From Gemmataceae bacterium (GTDB taxonomy: Bacteria; Planctomycetota; Planctomycetia; Gemmatales; Gemmataceae): a stretch of 64,000 nucleotides of DNA. Shown here piece by piece: positions 9,350 to 18,594 of this stretch. The first letter of the stretch is position 1. The number at the start of each line of letters is the position of its first letter. Where the stretch lies: contig SIAJ01000015.1 in NCBI GenBank assembly GCA_009691845.1, positions 23,425 to 87,424 of the forward strand. The letters are read 5' to 3'. The position numbers and the translations under genes were made by a program. The notes below the pieces were generated by a model. The model did no database searches and had not been told where the DNA came from. It saw nothing but the letters and a program-made list of their open reading frames with translations.

Positions 9350-9756
9350 AGCGTCCGGAGTACAGCGGACCAAGTTTCGAGCCTCTGGAGGCTGTCTTTT
9401 CCGCGGCCCCCGCAACTGGGAGGTAGATCATTCCTGGGAGGGAGTCGACTCCATGAAATCGAGGTAGGGGAGGGCTCAAGGTCATGTACCGGATGTCCGC
9501 ACCGTTGATACAGCGGCGTGTTATTCGGCCGCCCCGGCACAAAGTTCAAGAGCTGGGGAACGCCTCAAGAATTGGACGGACATATGAGCCTGTGCATCGG
9601 CGTTCTTTGCACCCTCGTAAGTGGAAGCTTGTGACTGTTGCATCGAGCCATTGCAAATGGTAAAATCTGATTGTTGAAAAAGTACTTTCACATGGCCTTG
9701 TGCGGCTCCTGCCTGGCCCGAGTCTATTTGTAGTATCTGCACGTTGAGGAGATCCG
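9350..9756. other. Intergenic region, about 407 bp, upstream of PPC operon
   Basis: No gene could be supported. Two minus-strand frames of 83-87 codons (9521-9809) run into the start of the next gene and resemble nothing known. The right end carries a strong GAGGAGA ribosome binding site just before ATG 9757. A short GC palindrome (GCCTCTGGAGGC, near 9380) follows the DUF1501 stop and could be part of a terminator. Confidence 0.45.
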
Positions 9757-12210
9757 ATGACTTCCATCGCAAGGGGGGTCGGCTTTCGATTGCACTTCAT
9801 TTTTTGCATCTTCGTTTCGTGCGCGTGTTCAGTGGCCCGGTCCGAATCGCCCAGTCCAGCCCTCCATTCCGTATTTCCAGCCGGCGGTCAAGCAGGGACG
9901 TCCGTTTCAGTTGCAGTGACCGGAGTGGCACTGGATGGCCTTCGCGATATTCGATCTACCGTTCCGAATTTAATCGTCAAAAAAACGGAGGGGAACCAAT
10001 TCCTCCTCACCATCCCGGTGGAGACTCCGCCGGGAGTGTACGACTTACGGGTGGTGGGCACACATGGGATGAGTTCGCCACGTACATTCTTTGTCTGCAA
10101 TCGTGCGGAGCACTTGGAAGCCGGACCGAACGACACTTTGGATGCGCCCCAACGGCTTCCGTTAGACGTGGTCGTGAACGGGCGAGTGGAAAAACCGGGC
10201 GATGTGGACTGCTATCAGTTCGATGCGAAGGTCGGTCAGCGCGTCGTGCTTGAGTGCTGGGCGCGGCGGATCGATTCGCAGTTACGCGCGGTACTTGAGG
10301 TGTACGATGCCACGGGCAAACGGCTGGCTGTGAATCGAGGCCATGCAGGCATCGACCCGCTCATTGACTTCATGGTACCTGCCGATGGCAAGTACACGGT
10401 TAAGATTTTCGACCTCAGTTATCTGGGCACAGCTAATCACTTTTATCGACTCGACATTGATACCAAGCCCCGAGTGGAGTTTGCGTTCCCTTGTGTGGTG
10501 GAACGTGGCAAGTCCACCAAGGTGAAGTTTTTTGGCCGCAATCTCGTGCCATCGGGAATCAACAAACGGAAGCCAGAAAACGCACTGGAATTGGACAGTA
10601 TCGAGGTCGAGGTCACTCCGCCACGCTCCGATCAAGAACAGCGTCTTCCGCTGCCGTTGCAGCCGGCGCAGATGGTGCTGGACGCATTTGCGTACCACTA
10701 CCCTGGTAGCCATGCACCGGTGTTGATGGGCCTGACTAATGTCCCAGTGGCTGTCGGCATGGGTCAGCATCAGCCGGATCGGGCTCAGGAAATCAGCGTT
10801 CCTTGCGAAGTGAATGGTCAACTGGCCGAAGGCGATGAGCGGCACTGGTTTGCCGTTCAGGTTCGCCGAGGTGATGTGTTCTGGCTGGAGGCGTTTGGCG
10901 AACGAATCGGATCGCCCGTCGAACTCGGCGTGGCAGTACTCGATGCGTCAGGCGATCGGGAATTGTTGAAGCTGTCCGAATGTTTGGAAAATCTTGGGGG
11001 GACGCGCTTTCCCACGGCCCATTCCGATCCGAGCGGTCGCTGGGTGGCCCCCGCGGATGGCCGTTATCTAATTGTGGTGCGCAATCGGATTGGCGGAATG
11101 AACCGGGACCCTCGCCGCATCTACCGAATGAGCGTTCGACGCGAGGAACCGGATTTTCACTTGGTGGTGACTCCCAGGCGAGCCGACCAGGCAACGGGCC
11201 TGAATGTCGGGATCGGCGGCCGAGAGATGGCGGAGGTGATCGCGATTCGCCGACGAGGCCTGAACGGCCCGATCCGTGTCACAGCCCTGGACCTGCCAAC
11301 CGGAATTCAGTGCCCCGATGTTTGGATTGGTCCTGGGCAAGACCGCGTGCCTCTCATCGTGAGCGCCAATCGTGACTGCCCTTCGTTCGCTGGCACTCTG
11401 AATCTCGTTGGCCATGCCGATCTCGGTGGTGTCGAACTCACCCGACCCGCCCGTGGTGGAACGCTGATTTGGCCCGGACAATCGACTCCGTTCGCCCGGC
11501 TCACACAGGACGTGCCGTTGGCGACCGCTTCGGAAGCAGGCGTCGTCTTGACGGCCTCGGCTCACGACAAAGCGATCTTTCAAGAGAGTATTTTGGATCT
11601 CGACTTCGAACTCGAACAGCGAATCGAAGGAACGATGGGCTCAGTTCACGTGAGTGCGGTTGGGCTTCCACGCGGGGTGGGGAACGCCTTCGTCACCATT
11701 CCCGCTGGGAAAACGAAGGGGAGCATCAGCATCTTCCTCCCCGAGTTGATGGCTCCCGGTTTTTACACATTTGCCCTCCAGGCCGAAGTAGAGAGTCAGG
11801 CCCCGAAGAATGCGAAAGGAGCAGTCGTAGGTAAAACTGCTCTTAAACTGGTGAGTAATCCGATCACCGTGAACCTCAAGCCGGCACGAATCAAATTGGA
11901 AAGCGATCCGCGGATGCCGCGGACGATTGGTCGAGGGAAGATCATCCAGCTTCCGTTCACTGCTCTTCGAAAAAACGGCTTTATTGGCAAGGTGCATGTG
12001 GAACTGGTCGCCCCGGAAGGCGTGTCCGGCTTGCGGGCCCGCGGGGTCACGCTTGTCGGTCAGACGGATTCGGGATCGCTTCAGGTGATTGCCACGGATA
12101 ATGCTCCATTGGGACGACAAATTTTTCTCCGGTTGGAAGCCGTCGGCACGGTGGAGGATCGACCGGTTTATCGTGCCAGTCGGTTTGTCGAGTTGGAGAT
12201 CACCGAATGA
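9757..12210 (+). CDS. Large secreted PPC/Ig-like domain protein
   Basis: An 817-residue secreted protein of the kind that accompanies DUF1549/1553 and DUF1501 genes in planctomycetes. A signal peptide covers about residues 1-30 (FIFCIFVSCACSVARS). It is followed by an IPT/TIG-like segment (HSVFPAGGQAGTSVSVAVTG) and a bacterial pre-peptidase C-terminal (PPC) beta-sandwich (GRVEKPGDVDCYQFDAKVGQ, about residues 145-235). A second PPC-like unit is near 350-450 (EGDERHWFAVQVRRGDVFW), and Ig-like modules run to the C-terminus. No catalytic motif is evident; a scaffold or binding role is inferred. GAGGAGA upstream supports ATG 9757. Its TGA overlaps the ATG of the next gene (ATGA), which suggests translational coupling. 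Confidence 0.88.
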   Translation: MTSIARGVGFRLHFIFCIFVSCACSVARSESPSPALHSVFPAGGQAGTSVSVAVTGVALDGLRDIRSTVPNLIVKKTEGNQFLLTIPVETPPGVYDLRVVGTHGMSSPRTFFVCNRAEHLEAGPNDTLDAPQRLPLDVVVNGRVEKPGDVDCYQFDAKVGQRVVLECWARRIDSQLRAVLEVYDATGKRLAVNRGHAGIDPLIDFMVPADGKYTVKIFDLSYLGTANHFYRLDIDTKPRVEFAFPCVVERGKSTKVKFFGRNLVPSGINKRKPENALELDSIEVEVTPPRSDQEQRLPLPLQPAQMVLDAFAYHYPGSHAPVLMGLTNVPVAVGMGQHQPDRAQEISVPCEVNGQLAEGDERHWFAVQVRRGDVFWLEAFGERIGSPVELGVAVLDASGDRELLKLSECLENLGGTRFPTAHSDPSGRWVAPADGRYLIVVRNRIGGMNRDPRRIYRMSVRREEPDFHLVVTPRRADQATGLNVGIGGREMAEVIAIRRRGLNGPIRVTALDLPTGIQCPDVWIGPGQDRVPLIVSANRDCPSFAGTLNLVGHADLGGVELTRPARGGTLIWPGQSTPFARLTQDVPLATASEAGVVLTASAHDKAIFQESILDLDFELEQRIEGTMGSVHVSAVGLPRGVGNAFVTIPAGKTKGSISIFLPELMAPGFYTFALQAEVESQAPKNAKGAVVGKTALKLVSNPITVNLKPARIKLESDPRMPRTIGRGKIIQLPFTALRKNGFIGKVHVELVAPEGVSGLRARGVTLVGQTDSGSLQVIATDNAPLGRQIFLRLEAVGTVEDRPVYRASRFVELEITE

Positions 12211-14438
12211 ACATCAAAAACGCTGTCGCCGCCTTCGTGGTCATCTTGGTGATGGGTTCGTGCGCTTTGGCCCAACCAAATCAGTCGCAACAGGTTTTCT
12301 TCAACACCGATGTCGTACCGATTCTGACCAAGCTAGGCTGCAACGGCGGCGGTTGTCACGGCAAGGCGACGGGACAGAACGGGTTCCGGTTGTCGCTCTT
12401 TGGTTACGAACCGGATCTGGACTATGAGGCGATTGTCCAAGAGGCGCGAGGCCGCCGAATCTTCGCCGCCGCGCCGTCGCGAAGTATGCTCTTGCTCAAA
12501 GCGAGTGGGATCCTGGCGCATGGCGGCGGCAAGCGAGTGGAGCCAGGTTCCGAGGATTGGCTTACCCTCTCGCGTTGGATCGAGGACGGCGCTCGGCCCG
12601 CATTGTCAATGGACCCGGTTTTGACTCGAGTCAGCGTCTCGCCCGATAGACGCACTTTCGATGTGGAGGCACGTCGGCAGCCCCTGCAAATCACGGCGCA
12701 TTTTTCGAATGGTGCCACCCGTGATGTGACCCGACAGGCTGTGTATCAATCGAACGATCCCGAACTGGCGGAGATCAGCGACGCGGGCATTGTGCAGGTC
12801 AAGAACCGCAGCGGACTATTCACCGTCATGGTTCGCTACGCGGATCAAATTTCGGTCTTCCAGGGCACGGCGCCTCACACGAAGGTCACCAACGCACATG
12901 CGGCGTCTCTGGTCGCGTGGGAGAAGGCCAACGGGCGATCCTTCGTCGATCGCCATGTGGCTGGCCGATGGAAGCAGCTTGGCATTCTGCCGTCGCTGCC
13001 GGCCGATGATGGTGCGATGATCCGCCGGCTCAGTCTCGACATCTGCGGCACGCTTCCCACGGCAACCGAAGTGAACGAGTACCTTGCCGATGCGCAGACG
13101 GATAAGCGTGCTCGACTGATCGACCGTTTGCTGGATCGGCCGGAGTATGCTAGTTACTTCTCGCTCAAATGGGCCGACATTTTGCGCAATCGCGGTCGAG
13201 GCTACAGCACGAGCCAACAGCGTCCGGGTACCGCCCTGTTCGCGGGTTGGATTCGCGACAGCATTGCCGCCAACGTACCGTACGATCGGTTCGTCACAGA
13301 AATCCTCACGGCGGTCGGCAGCCAGGAAACGAACCCGCCGGCCGTGTGGTATCGGACGGTACGCACAACATCGGATTACGTGGAATCGATCGCACAGGCG
13401 TTCCTCGGCATCCGCATTCAATGCGCTCAATGCCACCATCATCCGGCCGAACGCTGGAGCCAGGCGGACTACTACCAACTCGCAGCGGTCTTTGCCCGAG
13501 TCGGCCGCCGGGGCGGTTTTTCCGATGCGGAGGTTCCGACATCCGAAACGATCTATTTGGCCGAAGAAGGCGTGGTGGTTCACCCCCGCACGGGGCAAAC
13601 GATGCAGCCTCGTGCGCCAGGCGGACCGGAGTTCAAACTTGGCAGATACGATGATCCTCGACGCAGCCTGGCACGCTGGATGACATCACCCGAAAACCCC
13701 TACGTCGCCCGTACCATGGCCAACCGCATGTGGGGTCACTTCCTCGGCCGAGGCGTCATTCACCCTATCGACGATGCCCGTAGCACGAACCCGCCGAGCA
13801 ATCCCGAGTTGCTCGATGCGTTGGCTCGAGATTTTGTGGACCATAAATTTGACGTCAAGCACCTGATTCGGACCATTTGCAATTCATCCACCTACGCGCT
13901 GAGTTCAAGGTCCAACGAGAGCAATCAGGACGATCTTCAGAGTTTCGCTCGGTATTATCCTCGCCGGTTATCCGCTGAAGTCCTGCTCGACGCCATGAGT
14001 CAGGTGCTGCAAACACCGACAAAATTCCGAAGCGTCTCGGGCGACTTTCCACCAGGTACCAGGGCCATCGAACTACCGGACGAAGCCGTGCCCAGCAACT
14101 TCTTGGACGTGTTCGGCCGCCCTTTGCGCAACTCGGCGTGTGAATGCGAACGAGTCGACTCGCCCGCTCTGGGGCAAACACTGGCCTTGGTCAGTTCCCC
14201 GGAGATTCAGGAAAAATTGGTTGCGGACAAAGGCTTGGCGGCGAGGCTGGCGACTAACATGAAATCAGACGCCGAAAACGTGCGAGAGATCTTTATGGCG
14301 GTTCTTGCACGGTCTCCTCGGCCTCGTGAACAGATCGTCGCCCTGAGTTTTCTCGAATCGCAGAAGGACCGGAAAGATGCTTATGCTTCATTGCTCTGGT
14401 CGCTGGTGGCGACCAATGAGTTCTTGTTGAACCACTAA
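12207..14438 (+). CDS. DUF1549/DUF1553 cytochrome-like secreted protein
   Basis: A 743-residue secreted protein. After the signal peptide (about 1-22, ending ALAQ) comes a PSCyt-like domain with the motif CNGGGCHG (CX4CH, near residue 45). A bacterial Ig-like segment (SVSPDRRTFDVEA... to about 225) follows, then DUF1549 with CAQCHHHP (CXXCH, near 404) and DUF1553 to the C-terminus (ending ATNEFLLNH, as in other members). The CXXCH implies covalent c-type heme; whether CX4CH binds heme is uncertain. The family has no assigned reaction. It overlaps the PPC gene by 4 bp and is 35 bp before the DUF1501 gene, so the three form an operon. Confidence 0.92.
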   Translation: MNIKNAVAAFVVILVMGSCALAQPNQSQQVFFNTDVVPILTKLGCNGGGCHGKATGQNGFRLSLFGYEPDLDYEAIVQEARGRRIFAAAPSRSMLLLKASGILAHGGGKRVEPGSEDWLTLSRWIEDGARPALSMDPVLTRVSVSPDRRTFDVEARRQPLQITAHFSNGATRDVTRQAVYQSNDPELAEISDAGIVQVKNRSGLFTVMVRYADQISVFQGTAPHTKVTNAHAASLVAWEKANGRSFVDRHVAGRWKQLGILPSLPADDGAMIRRLSLDICGTLPTATEVNEYLADAQTDKRARLIDRLLDRPEYASYFSLKWADILRNRGRGYSTSQQRPGTALFAGWIRDSIAANVPYDRFVTEILTAVGSQETNPPAVWYRTVRTTSDYVESIAQAFLGIRIQCAQCHHHPAERWSQADYYQLAAVFARVGRRGGFSDAEVPTSETIYLAEEGVVVHPRTGQTMQPRAPGGPEFKLGRYDDPRRSLARWMTSPENPYVARTMANRMWGHFLGRGVIHPIDDARSTNPPSNPELLDALARDFVDHKFDVKHLIRTICNSSTYALSSRSNESNQDDLQSFARYYPRRLSAEVLLDAMSQVLQTPTKFRSVSGDFPPGTRAIELPDEAVPSNFLDVFGRPLRNSACECERVDSPALGQTLALVSSPEIQEKLVADKGLAARLATNMKSDAENVREIFMAVLARSPRPREQIVALSFLESQKDRKDAYASLLWSLVATNEFLLNH

Positions 14439-14473
14439 CGGCCGATGGCAGTGATCGGATCCGGAGATCGTAT

Positions 14474-15784
14474 ATGGGCGGCATCAAAGCAACACGCGTG
14501 AGCCGAAGAAACGTCCTGGAGTTGGGGGCATCCGCCCTGGGCCTGGGCCTCGTGGATCTGTTGCGGCTTCGTGCGCTTGGTTCGGGCTCCTCGCGCGCTC
14601 GTGCGAACAAGTCGCTCATTGTCTTCTGGACAAATGGCGGACTCAGCCAGCAAGACACCTACGACATGAAGCCCGACGCGCCGCCCGAGTTCCGCGGTTC
14701 CTATCGGCCGATCGCAACGACTGTGCCCGGCATACAGATCACCGAACGGTTCCCTCGGCAAGCCCGAGTGATGAAGCAACTGTCGATTGTCCGTTCCGTC
14801 CACCACGAGAACGGGATTCACGCGCCGTCGGCCCACTGGATGCAGACGGGATATTTTGGACCAACCCTGGCTCGAAACGCCCCGCAGAAGCCTTCCTTCG
14901 GTTCCGTGATCGGCCGAGTTCGTGGGGCCAGTGAGGGACTGATTCCGCCCTATGTCGCCATCCCGCAGGCGGAGGCGTTCGGATATCAGGGTGCGGTCTA
15001 CCTCGGGGCGGCGTACAACCCGTTTGAGTTGGGGGCCAACCCCAACGCGATGGATTTTCGAGTGCCGAATTTGGCGTTGCCACGAGAATTGCGGTTGTCG
15101 AGTGTTCGCTCACGCACGCAGTTGCTTCGCGAGTTCGATGCCCTGCAGCGAGAAGCGGATCATGCGAGCGTTAACGACGACTTGAACAGTTTCAAGTCTC
15201 AGGCACTCGAGATGGTGACGGGCGAAAAAGTGCGGAACGCCTTCGATATCAGCAAGGAAGATCCACGACTTCGCGATCGGTACGGCCGGCACCAGTACGG
15301 ACAAAGTGCCATCCTGGCCCGGCGGCTGATCGAGTCGGGCAGCACCTGCGTTACGATCAATACCGGTTATTGGGATCACCACGACGACATTGACAAAGGG
15401 TTGGAAACGCAGCTCTCGCCGCTCGACGCGGCCATCGGAGCCCTGGTTGAGGATCTCGAAGACCGCGGCATGCTCGATGATGTGGTGATCTATTGTGCCG
15501 GGGAATTTGGCCGCACCCCGCTGATTAACGGCAATGCCGGACGCGACCATTGGGCCAATTGTTTCTCGGTACTTCTTGGTGGAGGAGGCCTCAAAGGCGG
15601 CATGGTCGTCGGGGCCAGCGAATACCGCGGTGGCAAAGTCCGAGAGCGACCGGTTTCCCCCGGCGACTTGTTGGCGACTATCTATCAGGCGCTCGGCATC
15701 CCATTGGATACACATTTCGAAGACGCCACGGGACGACCGGTTAGCATCGTCGCCGGTGGCAAGACGATACACGAATTAGTGTAA
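14474..15784 (+). CDS. DUF1501 family exported protein
   Basis: A 436-residue DUF1501 protein, third gene of the PPC-DUF1553-DUF1501 operon. The leader contains VSRRNVLELGASALGLGLVD (arginines 11-12), which fits twin-arginine export. Conserved blocks include SLIVFWTNGGLSQQDTYDMKPD, IVRSVHHENG, GYWDHHDDIDKGLE, VIYCAGEFGRTPLI and GRDHWANCFSVLLGGGGLKGG. The EFGRTP and GRDHW blocks are the most diagnostic and correspond to the C-terminal metal-site region of sulfatase-like folds. Function is otherwise unknown. The next gene begins 49 bp downstream on the same strand. Confidence 0.92.
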   Translation: MGGIKATRVSRRNVLELGASALGLGLVDLLRLRALGSGSSRARANKSLIVFWTNGGLSQQDTYDMKPDAPPEFRGSYRPIATTVPGIQITERFPRQARVMKQLSIVRSVHHENGIHAPSAHWMQTGYFGPTLARNAPQKPSFGSVIGRVRGASEGLIPPYVAIPQAEAFGYQGAVYLGAAYNPFELGANPNAMDFRVPNLALPRELRLSSVRSRTQLLREFDALQREADHASVNDDLNSFKSQALEMVTGEKVRNAFDISKEDPRLRDRYGRHQYGQSAILARRLIESGSTCVTINTGYWDHHDDIDKGLETQLSPLDAAIGALVEDLEDRGMLDDVVIYCAGEFGRTPLINGNAGRDHWANCFSVLLGGGGLKGGMVVGASEYRGGKVRERPVSPGDLLATIYQALGIPLDTHFEDATGRPVSIVAGGKTIHELV

Positions 15785-15833
15785 AGGGCGATCGTTGCCG
15801 ACCAAGAAAGTGCCTGCGAACCGGAGTCTCCCC

Positions 15834-16589
15834 ATGTCGCTCGTGTACCATCCCGAGGGAAACTATCGGTTTCTGCCGGGGATCGCGCCTTACTCTTGCG
15901 GTGCCGTTTCCTTCCCTGGCTTCGAGATCGTGCACGCGGTGTTTCAACAGCCCCTCCCGTATCGAGAAGGGTTCGCGCGGATTGCCGGGCACTTGGCTGC
16001 CGTGGCCCGACCGAAAGCGACGCTGTGCGGCGTCGAATTGCGTTCTCCCGCTCCGTTCAGCTTTCCTGGCTTCGCCGTGTTCAATGGCGAATATGCCGCG
16101 ATCCTCAGGGAGTGGGGATTGTTCGTCAACGGCATCAACCCCGTTGCCCGCACGAACGTGGCTCCCGTGGTTCGTCCGCCCGCCGAGCCAGTCCTGTACG
16201 GCTTTTCCTACACCCGCCCCTGCGACCATACGCAGCCACTGACTTTCGTCGTCGCCGGCGCGGGAGAACTTCCTGAAGGGATCCTCGCCGCCGATAGCAT
16301 CGTGGCGCGGGGCGATACGTCGCCGAATGGGATCGCCACGAAGGCTGTCTTCGTCATGAACTTGATGGAACGCCGTCTGCTTGGACTGGGGGCCGACTGG
16401 TCGCTGGTGAACGCCATCGATGTCTACACGATCCATTCTCTCGATAGCATTCTTCCGGAACTCGTGCTGAATCGCGTCGGTCCGGCAATCGCCCATGGAG
16501 TCCGCTGGCACTACACACGGCCACCCATCACCGACATCGAATTTGAGATGGACTTGAGAGGTACACGAACCGAAGAGTATTTGAATTAA
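15834..16589 (+). CDS. RidA/YjgF-like protein (tentative)
   Basis: A 251-residue cytoplasmic-looking protein with no signal peptide or membrane segment. The layout suggests two copies of a RidA/YjgF-type (chorismate-mutase-like trimer) fold: PYSCGAVSFPGFEIVHAVF and PLPYREGFARIAGHLAAVARP in the first half, then a second set ending in VLNRVGPAIAHGVRWHYTRP. RidA proteins deaminate reactive enamines and imines, but the key arginine cannot be assigned here, so function is uncertain. ATG 15834 has GGAG seven bases upstream. The in-frame TTG at 15795 would add 13 residues and lacks such a site. It is probably read from the preceding DUF1501 operon. Confidence 0.75.
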   Translation: MSLVYHPEGNYRFLPGIAPYSCGAVSFPGFEIVHAVFQQPLPYREGFARIAGHLAAVARPKATLCGVELRSPAPFSFPGFAVFNGEYAAILREWGLFVNGINPVARTNVAPVVRPPAEPVLYGFSYTRPCDHTQPLTFVVAGAGELPEGILAADSIVARGDTSPNGIATKAVFVMNLMERRLLGLGADWSLVNAIDVYTIHSLDSILPELVLNRVGPAIAHGVRWHYTRPPITDIEFEMDLRGTRTEEYLN

Positions 16590-16647
16590 CAGAGGGCCGA
16601 CCCAGACCTGGCACCTTTGAAAAAGAACCAAGGGATCGTAGCTTTTT
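16590..16647. repeat. Possible REP-type tail next to transposase remnant
   Basis: Immediately after the RidA-like stop comes GGGCCGACCCAGACCTGGCACC and an A/T-rich stretch. I recall similar GGTGCCAGGTCTGGGTCGGCC sequences next to RAYT-type transposases in planctomycetes, but this is from memory. It fits as the 3' flank of the decayed transposase read on the minus strand. Confidence 0.35.
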
Positions 16648-16977
16648 TCAGCCGTCTTCCCTCCTCGGCCGGCCGTGTGCCCGCATCGTTCGTAATCGCC
16701 AGTAATCCTTGCCATACGTTTGGCCTCGATTGAATGACAGGCGCAACGGATCGAACTCAGCCTTCGTTTCTGCCCGATTCGTTCGCTCGACCCGGCTAAC
16801 AAACCGTGGCGATGCTCGTCGCTCGCGACCGGGAATGACTTGAAACGACCCTGGTTGATGTGGCCAGTCCCGACAGTCTTGTCATGCGGGTGCGTGAGCC
16901 AATGCCAAAAGTCGGATCGATCTGCCAGCAAAGCAATTGTTGACCTCCCCTTCTCCAGGGTGTAAGCTGCATGTGAA
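16648..16977 (-). pseudogene. Decayed REP-associated tyrosine transposase (Y1/RAYT), fragment
   Basis: On the minus strand, codons from about 16965 to 16815 read FWHWLTHPHDKTVGTGHINQ followed by GRFKSFPVASDEH. This resembles the central-to-C-terminal part of RAYT/IS200-like transposases (GHLWQGRFKSFPVQDDEH). The match then jumps to another frame (RFVSRVERTNRAE, comparable to YVERNxLRAxLV) and ends MRAHGRPRREDG-stop at 16648, like the RPRGRPRK tail of this family. There is at least one frameshift, and the N-terminal HUH motif and catalytic tyrosine region are missing, so it is dead. It lies between the RidA-like gene and the next DUF1549/1553 gene. Confidence 0.6.
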
Positions 16978-17017
16978 GTTGAGCGATCGACTTCACCCTC
17001 ACTCAGAACCCGTGCCC

Positions 17018-18580
17018 ATGCGACGCATCTCACGATCTGGACTCTCCTCGCTGTTCGTCGCGTTCGCCGCACTCTCCCCAATCGTTTCTGCCGCCGAACC
17101 GAGCCCTGACACTGCGACGATCGCGCGGTTGATCGACGAGGCGATTCAGAAGCGGCTCGACTCGGAGAAGGTTTCGGCTTCACCATCAGCGTCCGATGCC
17201 GAGTTTCTGCGTCGCGTCTACTTGGACGTTGCCGGGGTGATCCCGTCTGCCGATCGAGTCGCGGCGTTCCTCGATAGCAAAGAGTCGAACAAGCGAAACG
17301 AACTGATCGAGGCACTGCTTGCCTCGCCAGAGTACGCTCGGCGAATGACCGACATCTGGAAAGCCCTTCTGATCCCGAACACGGCAGCCAGTGCCCGACA
17401 GAAGCACGAACCCATGGTTCAATGGCTTGAGGCCAGCTTCACGGCGAACAAACGACTGGACATTCTTGCTCGCGAGGTGCTCAGCGCCAATGGCTTGCAG
17501 GATGAGAATGGAGCCGTTACCTTCTTCATCACCCACGAGACAGTGGACGAAATCACGGACCGAGTCGCCCGTGTATTCCTCGGGGTGCAGATTCAGTGTG
17601 CCCAGTGCCATAAGCATCCGTTCGGAGACTGGACCCAGGCCGAGTACTGGGGCATGGCCGCATTCTTCACGAAAGTGAAATCGGTCTATGTCAAAACAGG
17701 GGACACGCAACGCTACGGGGCCAAGGAAGACGCCACATCCAAGTCGAAGCCCCTACTCATGCTGCCTGCGTCGGTGAAGGCGACCACGCCAACTTTCTTG
17801 CGTGGGGATCGCCCTAAGGTGTCGGCAGATGGGCCAAACCTCCCGGTTTTGGCGGACTGGATCACTTCACCGAAGAATCCATATTTCGCTCGGGCGGCAG
17901 TCAACCGAGTTTGGCACCAGCTCTTTGGCCGAGCGTTGGTCAGTCCTGTCGATGACATGACTGAAGCCAACGAGGCTTCGCACCCTGAACTGCTGGCCGC
18001 GCTCGCGCGGGAGTTTTCCGCGAGCGGCTTTGATCTCAAGCAACTGATTCGGGGCATCTGCCACAGCAAAGCGTATCAGCGCACGAGCAAGCCGGGCGGG
18101 AGCAATGCTGCCGACAAAACCCTGTTGAGCCATATGGCAGTCAAGGTGATGACGCCTTTTCAGCTGAACGATTCGCTCGAAGCGGTATTTGCACTCGCCA
18201 TCAACGAGAAGACACCTCCGCCGACGGCTGTAACCCGCAAGACCAAGGCAGGCGAGCGAGGTCGGTTTGCCACATTCTTCATGGGCGAGGACGATCCCGA
18301 CCCCACCGAGTTCCAGGCCGGCATACCCCAGGCACTCTACCTCATGAACTCCGGGCACCATTACGCAATCGCCCGAGCGGCGAACGAAACCGTGAGCCGA
18401 AAGAAGACCCCGGAGAAGGTTGTGGAGACGATGTTCCTTGCCACGCTGACACGCCCACCGACCGACAAGGAGTCGACGACGATGCTCACGCACATCGCCA
18501 AGGCGACCGACAAGCGGGCGGCCTATCACGACATTCTTTGGGCTTTGGTCAACAGCACCGAGTTTCTGAGCAATCACTAA
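17018..18580 (+). CDS. DUF1549/DUF1553 secreted protein lacking the N-terminal cytochrome domain
   Basis: A 520-residue protein from ATG 17018; the signal peptide is about 1-25 (LSSLFVAFAALSPIVSAAEP). Unlike the 743- and 806-residue paralogues it has no N-terminal CX4CH cytochrome domain or Ig module. It goes straight into DUF1549 (FLRRVYLDVAGVIPSADRV) with CAQCHKHP near residue 193, and DUF1553 to the end (NSTEFLSNH). One c-type heme is predicted. The frame is open upstream to 16937, but the 27 additional residues precede the signal peptide and were rejected. The DUF1501 gene follows after 14 bp, so co-transcription is nearly certain. Confidence 0.92.
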   Translation: MRRISRSGLSSLFVAFAALSPIVSAAEPSPDTATIARLIDEAIQKRLDSEKVSASPSASDAEFLRRVYLDVAGVIPSADRVAAFLDSKESNKRNELIEALLASPEYARRMTDIWKALLIPNTAASARQKHEPMVQWLEASFTANKRLDILAREVLSANGLQDENGAVTFFITHETVDEITDRVARVFLGVQIQCAQCHKHPFGDWTQAEYWGMAAFFTKVKSVYVKTGDTQRYGAKEDATSKSKPLLMLPASVKATTPTFLRGDRPKVSADGPNLPVLADWITSPKNPYFARAAVNRVWHQLFGRALVSPVDDMTEANEASHPELLAALAREFSASGFDLKQLIRGICHSKAYQRTSKPGGSNAADKTLLSHMAVKVMTPFQLNDSLEAVFALAINEKTPPPTAVTRKTKAGERGRFATFFMGEDDPDPTEFQAGIPQALYLMNSGHHYAIARAANETVSRKKTPEKVVETMFLATLTRPPTDKESTTMLTHIAKATDKRAAYHDILWALVNSTEFLSNH

Positions 18581-18594
18581 TTGGGACCCTGAAC

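Noticed and set aside
8606-9415. 269-codon minus-strand frame
   Set aside because: Antisense to the DUF1501 gene at 7925; no homology seen.
8209-9426. 405-codon plus-strand frame
   Set aside because: Shadow of the DUF1501 gene at 7925 in another frame; arginine- and proline-rich, with no known motif.
15741-17315. 524-codon open frame on the minus strand
   Set aside because: It overlaps the RidA-like gene, the end of a DUF1501 gene and the start of a DUF1549/1553 gene. Only its middle (about 16815-16965) resembles anything, namely the decayed transposase.
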